Assembly (NCBI GenBank): GCA_963807225.1
Contig: CAWEAD010000007.1
Coordinates: 62,001-126,000, forward strand
Length of the DNA: 64,000 nucleotides
Source: JAGVGT01 sp963807225
GTDB lineage: Bacteria > Desulfobacterota > Desulfobulbia > Desulfobulbales > JAGXFP01
Direction: 5' to 3'
The notes beneath the pieces were generated by a model that was not told where the DNA came from, ran no database searches, and worked only from the letters and a program-made list of their open reading frames with translations. Within the stretch, counting starts at the first letter, position 1, and the number at the start of each line of letters is the position of its first letter. The position numbers were made by a program, and so were the translations under genes. Shown here in pieces: positions 56,851 to 64,000 of this stretch.

Positions 56851-56860
<10 letters not shown>
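56174..56860 (-). CDS. Lysophospholipid acyltransferase-like (DUF374)
   Basis: The 228-residue protein has an N-terminal membrane helix and the sequence PLIAAFWHYGVFLILYLSRM, where DUF374 proteins keep a HxxxxF-type motif. VSSSKDGEYVAGIVESFGFE and VADGSQGPPLVAQPGAVMLA are further family signatures. It probably acylates a lipid A or phospholipid precursor. Its start overlaps the uvrB stop by ten bases. Confidence 0.85.
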
Positions 56861-58843
<1,983 letters not shown>

Positions 58844-58854
<11 letters not shown>

Positions 58855-59852
58855 CGGCGCGAAAATGATCGTAACCGGCGTCGGTGATTTCCCGGCGCCC
58901 CTGCCGGTCAACCAGGAAGACGCCGGGGGCGGCGGTGATCCGCCCCACCGGGTATAACTCCCGACCCAATTCGCGGCGAACCAGCCCGGTCAGTGCCGCC
59001 TGATGTTTTTCGGGAATGGTCAACAGCAGACGGTAATCCTCGCCACCGGCCAAAGCCCAGTGGCAGGCATCGCCATTTAATAGTCCGGCGGCTTGTCGCA
59101 GCAAGTCGGACAAGGGTAGAGCTCCCGGCCGCCACCTCGGCCCCGACCCCGCTTTCCCGGCAGATATGGGCCAGATCGGTAGCCAAACCGTCGGAAAGAT
59201 CCATCATGGCCGAAACCATGCCGCTGGCGGCCAGCAGCGCGCCCAGCTCCAGCTCCGGTTCCGGATCGAGATGGGCCTTGAGCAGGGACTGCCAGGTTGC
59301 CGGCGCGGTGGCGTGATAACCCCGTCGGCAGAGCTCCAGGCCGGCCGCCGCCTCGCCCAGGGAACCACTGACCAGGATCAGATCACCGACCGCGGCGCCG
59401 GAACGCAACAGCACCCGGTCGGCCGCGGCCTCACCCAGTATCGTCACCGAGAGGACGGTGCCCTTGGGGCTGGAAACCGTGTCACCCCCGGCCAGAACGG
59501 CGCCACATTCTTCCAGTCGGGCCAGAAAACCGGTGATTAACGAGGACAGCCACTCGGGCTGGTAATCGGCCGCCAGACCGAGAGACATGAAGGCATAGCG
59601 GGGTCGGCCGCCCATGGCGGCGATATCGCTGAGGTTCACCGCCGCGGCCTTGCGCCCCAGCAGTTCCGGAGGATGCCAGGCCGGTTCGAAATGCACCCCG
59701 GCCACCAGGGTATCGGTGGTGACCAGCTCGACCAGATCAGCGCCGCGCCGGATCACCGCGCAGTCATCGCCGATCCCCCGCACCAGCTGGTCCGAGCCGG
59801 TGGTGCAGCGGTCCCTGATCTGCTTGATGATTTGTTTTTCGGTCAGACGCAC
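58844..59852 (-). pseudogene. thiL: Thiamine-monophosphate kinase, frameshifted
   Basis: ThiL phosphorylates thiamine monophosphate. The first frame (59852 down to about 59130) has MRLTEKQIIKQIRDRCT, GIGDDCAVIRRG, AGGDTVSSPKGT and MDLSDGLATDLAHICRESG. It then loses the family pattern. The other frame resumes at GALPLSDLLRQAAGLLNG, ALAGGEDYRLLLTIPEKH and ends at 58844. One extra base in GGCGGCCGGGAGC near 59125-59135 explains it. Mutation and assembly error cannot be told apart. Confidence 0.85.
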
Positions 59853-59875
59853 GTTGCCTCAAGCCACCGGGTCGG

Positions 59876-60238
59876 TCACTTGACCAGGCGTAATTTCGGG
59901 TGACTCGTTTTACCGCCCCGGTCGGGCCGTTCCGGGGTCACTCTCGGACCCAGTTCCACCGCCTTGATAAATCTCTTGTCACCCCCCATGGTGAAAATCT
60001 CCTGGCCGGTAAACTGCTCGCTTCGCAAGATCCAGCTGACCTCCTGTGGGGGAACGGTCAAGACCTGCACCGTGATCTCCCACCACTCATCACGCTTGCG
60101 TTTGTCCCTTTCGACACCGCTGACTAATCCGTAAAGACAGGCTTGGGGCGTTTCGGTGACGATCAATACCAGATCGCCGATCTCGGTAGTCTCCTTAAAC
60201 TTGACTACCTTTTTCAACTCTGAGACAATCTGCTCCAT
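59876..60238 (-). CDS. Conserved hypothetical protein
   Basis: The 120-residue protein begins MEQIVSELKKVVKFKETTEI and continues with strand-rich sequence (GDLVLIVTETPQACLYGLVS, EWWEITVQVLTVPPQEVSWI) and a basic C-terminus. No signal or membrane segment is visible. GAGGGATTCC before ATG 60238 supports that start. It looks like a small beta-barrel protein; I do not recognise a family. The 286 bases upstream hold the htrA promoter. Confidence 0.55.
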   Translation of the reverse strand: MEQIVSELKKVVKFKETTEIGDLVLIVTETPQACLYGLVSGVERDKRKRDEWWEITVQVLTVPPQEVSWILRSEQFTGQEIFTMGGDKRFIKAVELGPRVTPERPDRGGKTSHPKLRLVK

Positions 60239-60441
60239 GGAATCCCTCATCCGAGAAAAAGTCGCCGACAGACTTTGTTCCGCCGGATGTTGATCTGTAC
60301 CTGAACCGTCCGGCAGTGTAAACGAAATTTGCCGTCAACGCAAAAAGTCACCACCATGGACCAATGAGAAACCATTTAATTAGGGCCTCCGGCCAACTTA
60401 GTGCCACTTTTTAACCGGGAAGACAATTTTCCCCTGTACCC

Positions 60442-60471
60442 TTGGCAAAACCAAACACCAGTGATTAGAAT
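60442..60471 (+). promoter_or_regulatory. Probable promoter for the HtrA protease
   Basis: TTGGCA (60442-60447) and TAGAAT (60466-60471) are 18 bases apart, about 54 bases before the start codon. Confidence 0.5.
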
Positions 60472-60524
60472 CTAGCTGGTCGGACAAATTCAACCTTCCT
60501 TTCCCCCCAAGGAGAACAAATACC

Positions 60525-61961
60525 ATGAATCAAAAAAAGCACCCCATTGGACAGATTGCAGTAGCCCTGAAATTAATCATGATTGCGCTTCTCTTGCATG
60601 CTTCCACGGCTTACGCCGCCGCCGAACTTCCCGCCAGTTTCGCCGACATGGTCGAAAAAAAGGGCCCGGCGGTGGTCAATGTCTATTCCACCAAGGTCAT
60701 CAAGGGCCATCCCAGTTTAGGCATGCCCTACGATCAGAACGTCCCAGAATTCTTCAAGAAATTCTTCGACATGCCCGGTCCCGACCAGCAGGGGCAGCCG
60801 GAAGTGGACCAGAAGGCCCAGAGCCTTGGCTCCGGGGTGATCATCTCGGCCGACGGCTACATCGTCACCAACAACCACGTAGTGGAAAATGCCGATGAAA
60901 TCAAGGTCCGCTGCACTAATCACGAGGAATACGACGCCAAGATCATCGGCCGTGATCCCAAATCCGACGTGGCCCTGATCAAGATCGAACCGAAAGACGG
61001 CCTTACCTATGTCAGCTTCGGCAATTCCGACACTCTCAGAGTCGGCGACTGGGTAGTCGCGATCGGCAACCCCTTCGGCCTGGAGAATACCGTCACCGCA
61101 GGCATCGTCAGCGGCAAGGGGCGTTCCCTCGGCAACAATCCCTATGAAAACTTTATCCAGACCGACGCCTCCATCAACATGGGCAACTCCGGCGGTCCGC
61201 TTTTCAACCTGAACGGCGACCTGGTCGGCATCAACACCGCGATCTACAGCCGCAGCGGCGGCAGCATCGGCCTGGGTTTCGCCATCCCCGCCAATATGGT
61301 CAAGAACGTGGTCGAGCAACTTAAGGAGCATGGCCAGGTGATCCGGGGCTGGCTCGGGGTCATGATCCAGCAGGTAACAGCCGATCTGGCCAAGGAATTC
61401 GGCCTGGATCGCCCCCATGGTGCCCTGGTGGGCGAAGTCATGAAGGACAGCCCGGCCGACAAGGGTGGTATCAAGCAGGGCGATATCATCATCCAATTCA
61501 TGGGCAAGGATATCGACCAAATGAGCGAGTTGCCGGCCATCGTCGCCCAGACCAAGGTCGGGACCAAGGCAGAAGTGACCGTGATGCGCAAGGGAAAAAA
61601 GAAGGTGCTGACCGTCGAAATCGGCAAACTGGATGAAGATAAAATGGCTATGGCGCAAGGCGGCAAAAGCGCGGTCAGCGAGAAGTTGGGCCTGACCGTT
61701 CAGGAACTTACCCCGGAGCTGGCCAAATCCCTGAATATAGAGGACCAGAAAGGATTGATCGTTTCCGACGTCGAACCCGGCTCTCCCGCCGACATGAGCG
61801 GCATCAAGCGGGGCGCCATCATCCTCGAGGTCAACCAGCAGCAGGTAGAGAAATTGGCCGAGTTGAACAAGATCATCAGCCAGACCAAGGAAGGCGACAA
61901 TCTGCTGTTGCTGATCAAGGAAGGCGAGCACACCCGATACGTGGTGCTCAAGAACAAATAA
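60525..61961 (+). CDS. DegP/HtrA-family periplasmic serine protease
   Basis: The 478-residue protease has a signal peptide ending STAYAAA. The catalytic triad is visible as NNHVVENAD (His), PKSDVALIK (Asp) and MGNSGGPLFN (Ser). Two PDZ domains follow: RGWLGVMIQQVTADLAKEFG onward, and LGLTVQELTPELAKSLNIED onward. It degrades or refolds damaged envelope proteins and is probably heat or envelope-stress inducible. Confidence 0.95.
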   Translation: MNQKKHPIGQIAVALKLIMIALLLHASTAYAAAELPASFADMVEKKGPAVVNVYSTKVIKGHPSLGMPYDQNVPEFFKKFFDMPGPDQQGQPEVDQKAQSLGSGVIISADGYIVTNNHVVENADEIKVRCTNHEEYDAKIIGRDPKSDVALIKIEPKDGLTYVSFGNSDTLRVGDWVVAIGNPFGLENTVTAGIVSGKGRSLGNNPYENFIQTDASINMGNSGGPLFNLNGDLVGINTAIYSRSGGSIGLGFAIPANMVKNVVEQLKEHGQVIRGWLGVMIQQVTADLAKEFGLDRPHGALVGEVMKDSPADKGGIKQGDIIIQFMGKDIDQMSELPAIVAQTKVGTKAEVTVMRKGKKKVLTVEIGKLDEDKMAMAQGGKSAVSEKLGLTVQELTPELAKSLNIEDQKGLIVSDVEPGSPADMSGIKRGAIILEVNQQQVEKLAELNKIISQTKEGDNLLLLIKEGEHTRYVVLKNK

Positions 61962-62004
61962 GCGATAGTTAACCGACCGGCTCGGCCAACAACAGGAGTC
62001 CGCG

Positions 62005-62769
62005 ATGAAGTTGAGAACATACACCAGAGCGACCCGCCTGGGCGGACAATTACTGTTGCTGGCCGCTCTGGCCGCGATCCTGTCAGCCTGCACCTATCGC
62101 GACCGGGTGGCCCCGATCCGCTTACCGGAAACGGCGTCTAACATGGTGGAGATAAACGGGCTGAAAATCTCGGCCCAGGCCTACACGGATGGGGCGACGG
62201 CCGAGGCCGTTTACGGCTTCGACGCCCGCCGGGCCGGGCTGCTGCCGGTTCAGGTGACTTTCCAGAATGACGGTGTTCTGCCGGTCTCGGTCAATCCCGA
62301 ACAGACCTTCCTGCTCGACAACCAGCAGAACGCCTGGCCTATTCTGGACAAAGAAAAAACTTACGAACGCACCAAGAAGTTCGTCGACATCGGCGAAACC
62401 GCCAAGGGCACGGCCAAACCTGCCTTGCTTCTGGGTGCCGCCGGCGCCGTGGCCGGTCTGGCCATCGGTATCGTCAGCGGCAATAACATCGGCGAGACCA
62501 TGGGACAGGGTGCCGCCATCGGCGCCGCTGCCGGCGCCATCGGCGGCGGGGTCGACGCCTATGCCAAATCCGGCCGCCGGATCAAGGATGATCTGGCCGG
62601 TAAAACCATGAAGAACAGACCGATCCTACCGGGACAGATCGCCTACGGCACCCTCTTCTTCCCCGGCACCTCCGATGACGAGGCCGAAAGCGCCCGCGAA
62701 CTGCGGCTCGCCCTGACCTTCGGCTATAACGATCAGCGGGTAGTGGTGATCAATCTCGCCGGTCCCTGA
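62005..62769 (+). CDS. Lipoprotein with glycine-zipper segment
   Basis: The 254-residue protein has a signal with lipobox ILSAC. The middle has a strand-rich domain (LPVQVTFQNDGVLPVSVNPE) and then LLLGAAGAVAGLAIGIVSGN and GQGAAIGAAAGAIGGGVDAY, a hydrophobic glycine zipper that may insert in a membrane. The C-terminal part with YGTLFFPGTSDDEAESAREL is conserved-looking. Function is unknown. It follows the HtrA gene by about 40 bases, so the two likely share a transcript. Confidence 0.75.
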   Translation: MKLRTYTRATRLGGQLLLLAALAAILSACTYRDRVAPIRLPETASNMVEINGLKISAQAYTDGATAEAVYGFDARRAGLLPVQVTFQNDGVLPVSVNPEQTFLLDNQQNAWPILDKEKTYERTKKFVDIGETAKGTAKPALLLGAAGAVAGLAIGIVSGNNIGETMGQGAAIGAAAGAIGGGVDAYAKSGRRIKDDLAGKTMKNRPILPGQIAYGTLFFPGTSDDEAESARELRLALTFGYNDQRVVVINLAGP

Positions 62770-62792
62770 GCGAAATCACCAGAAGGAACAGG

Positions 62793-62831
62793 AAAGCCCC
62801 GGTCGAATCAACCTTCGACCGGGGCTTTTTT
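62793..62831 (+). terminator. Rho-independent terminator
   Basis: AAAGCCCCGGTCGAA and TTCGACCGGGGCTTT form a 15-pair stem around a six-base loop, ending in T residues. It closes the htrA-lipoprotein transcript. Confidence 0.93.
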
Positions 62832-62931
62832 CATTGCCGGCAACAGAGGAACCACGGAAAGGAGAGGCCAAGCTGCCAAATTGTTGACAACAATATGCCT
62901 GATAGCTGCGGTTCAAAGTAGTGGTTTTCAT

Positions 62932-62969
62932 TATAAAACCCCGGCAGACAGATTGTCCGACCGGGGCTC
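62932..62969 (-). terminator. Terminator for trpF (minus strand)
   Basis: Read on the minus strand, CCCCGG with CGGACA pairs with TGTCTG and CCGGGG, leaving one bulged T, and is followed by TTTT. It ends the trp transcript. Confidence 0.75.
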
Positions 62970-63004
62970 GATTTATCTGCCGCTCTATAGAAAATGTCAA
63001 TAAC

Positions 63005-63667
63005 TCAAGCCAGCTTTCCCGTTTCTATGCTCATTTCCGCGTCAACCATTCTTACTGCCCGAACCATCGCTTCGACCTGGGAGTGGTCCTTGACGCCTGG
63101 TTCGATCTCGACCCCCGAGTTTACATCCACGGCGAAGGGTTGGAGCGAGCGAATCGCCTGGGCGATGTTGTCTGGGTTCAGACCTCCGGCCAGGATCAGG
63201 GGGCGGGCGAGGGCAAAGCGCTCTACCAGGGACCAGTCGAAGGTCTTGCCGGTACCGCCTTCCAGTTTATCATGCCAGGTATCAAGCAGGAAGGCGGTCG
63301 CCACCGGCACATATGGTTCAAACTCGCTTTGGTTGGTGCCGTTGTGTATAGAGAAGGACTTAATCACCCGCACCGGCGCTGAACCACAGTATTCCGGAGT
63401 TTCCTTGCCGTGCAACTGGACCATGGTCAAACCGCAGTATTTGACGATTTCATTGACCAGGGAGTGTTCGGCGTTGACGAAAACCCCGACCGCGTCAACA
63501 AATGGCGGCAAGGTGGAGATGATCTCCCGGGCCTTGTCGGGATCGATTTTCCGCTGACTTTTCTCGGCGAAGATAAACCCCAGGGCATCAACACCGACGG
63601 CCGCAGCCTGCCGGGCGTCGGCAGATCTGGTAATGCCGCAGACCTTGATCCTTGTTCGTTTAATCAT
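63005..63667 (-). CDS. trpF: Phosphoribosylanthranilate isomerase
   Basis: This TIM-barrel enzyme of tryptophan synthesis has the first strand IKVCGITRSADARQAAAVGV with the catalytic Cys, VQLHGKETPEYC, and the phosphate-binding LAGGLNPDNIAQAI and DVNSGVEIEPGVKD with the catalytic Asp. Length (220) is normal. It lies downstream of trpC on the same strand. Confidence 0.95.
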   Translation of the reverse strand: MIKRTRIKVCGITRSADARQAAAVGVDALGFIFAEKSQRKIDPDKAREIISTLPPFVDAVGVFVNAEHSLVNEIVKYCGLTMVQLHGKETPEYCGSAPVRVIKSFSIHNGTNQSEFEPYVPVATAFLLDTWHDKLEGGTGKTFDWSLVERFALARPLILAGGLNPDNIAQAIRSLQPFAVDVNSGVEIEPGVKDHSQVEAMVRAVRMVDAEMSIETGKLA

Positions 63668-63711
63668 CGTTTATTACCCCTGTTATGACTAAAATTTAAT
63701 CTCCTTTGCCT

Positions 63712-64000
63712 TCATTCGCGGCCGGTCAGATCCCGCAAGGCCGTGGCCCGGTCCTCGGCCCGCATCAGGCTTTCGCCGACCAGCACCGCCTTGACGCCGC
63801 ACTCTGACAGGCGCCTGACATCCTCATGGTTACGGATCCCCGATTCGCTGACCACCGGAATCTCATTCGGCACCTCCCGCTTGATCCTGACGGTGGTACC
63901 CAGATCGACACTGAAATCGCGCAGGTCGCGGTTATTGACCCCGAGCAAACGAGTTTCGGCCTTCAGTGCCCGCTCGGTCTCGCGCTCGTCATGGACCTCG
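63712..64000 (-). CDS. trpC: Indole-3-glycerol-phosphate synthase, C-terminal part
   Basis: The minus-strand frame from the window edge reads EVHDERETERAL, then LLGVNNRDLRDFSVDL, VVSESGIRNHEDVRRL and AVLVGESLMRAED, the last strands of the TrpC TIM barrel. The N-terminal part lies outside the window. It is the gene upstream of trpF, about 45 bases away. Confidence 0.92.
   Translation of the reverse strand, partial: EVHDERETERALKAETRLLGVNNRDLRDFSVDLGTTVRIKREVPNEIPVVSESGIRNHEDVRRLSECGVKAVLVGESLMRAEDRATALRDLTGRE

Overview
The window reads as chromosomal DNA of a GC-rich, anaerobic-type Deltaproteobacterium (Desulfobacterota, in the broad neighbourhood of Desulfobulbales or Desulfuromonadales). 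This is inferred from gene content: a candidate selenocysteine-containing DsbA, a fused acetyl-CoA carboxylase operon, a DUF4438 protein, a MASE3 sensor kinase, a CASCK-type Cys motif protein, and abundant REP-like palindromes. No rRNA or tRNA gene was recognised.

Layout. 1-10.4 kb is housekeeping: a DciA-like fragment, ychF, a DUF4438 gene, pyrE, a small dual-CXXC protein, an RNase II-type exoribonuclease, era, gltX and glnS. 10.4-14.7 kb holds a degenerate GGDEF protein, a MITE-like inverted-repeat element touching the fbp stop codon, fbp, an MFS exporter and a YhcH/DUF386 protein. 14.7-28.7 kb is a long co-directional arsenic/metalloid resistance island. It runs arsR with its operator, an ArsP-type permease, a redox-active disulfide protein, an MFS transporter, a thioredoxin lipoprotein, a TolC/adaptor/RND pump coupled to a PAS-HD-GYP protein, ACR3, a frameshifted DsrE-like gene, a second thioredoxin, an ArsG/CcdA-like permease and ArsC. 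28.7-38 kb holds a YkgJ-like protein, a cation-chloride cotransporter homologue, a MASE3-PAS histidine kinase, a frameshifted membrane protein, dodecin, a DUF4405 protein, an AT-rich operon of three tiny membrane proteins, and a glycosyltransferase.

38-43.4 kb (minus strand) is a complete unusual acetyl-CoA carboxylase operon: accC, an AccA-AccD fusion, a biotin carrier with a non-canonical site, and biotin ligase, behind a good promoter. 43.7-52 kb carries a CorC/HlyC protein, lnt, prfB with its programmed frameshift, an Fe-S oxidoreductase subunit, the DsbA-like selenoprotein candidate, phoH, and a ybeY-pdxJ in-frame fusion. 52-53.3 kb is repeat-rich: REP palindromes around a decayed RAYT transposase, and a second copy of a structured repeat first seen at 35.1 kb. 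53.3-64 kb holds a K+ channel, adk, DUF1499, an acyltransferase, uvrB, a frameshifted thiL, a conserved hypothetical, an HtrA protease, a glycine-zipper lipoprotein, trpF and the end of trpC.

Most notable are the UPYC DsbA with a hairpin resembling a bacterial SECIS; a repeat present twice whose outer arms differ in sequence but stay perfectly self-complementary, each at a gene 3' end; the YbeY-PdxJ fusion; and the non-canonical carboxylase operon. Several single-base frameshifts (DsrE-like, 34.1 kb, thiL, possibly 18.6 kb) could be real decay or assembly indels, and reads are needed to tell them apart.
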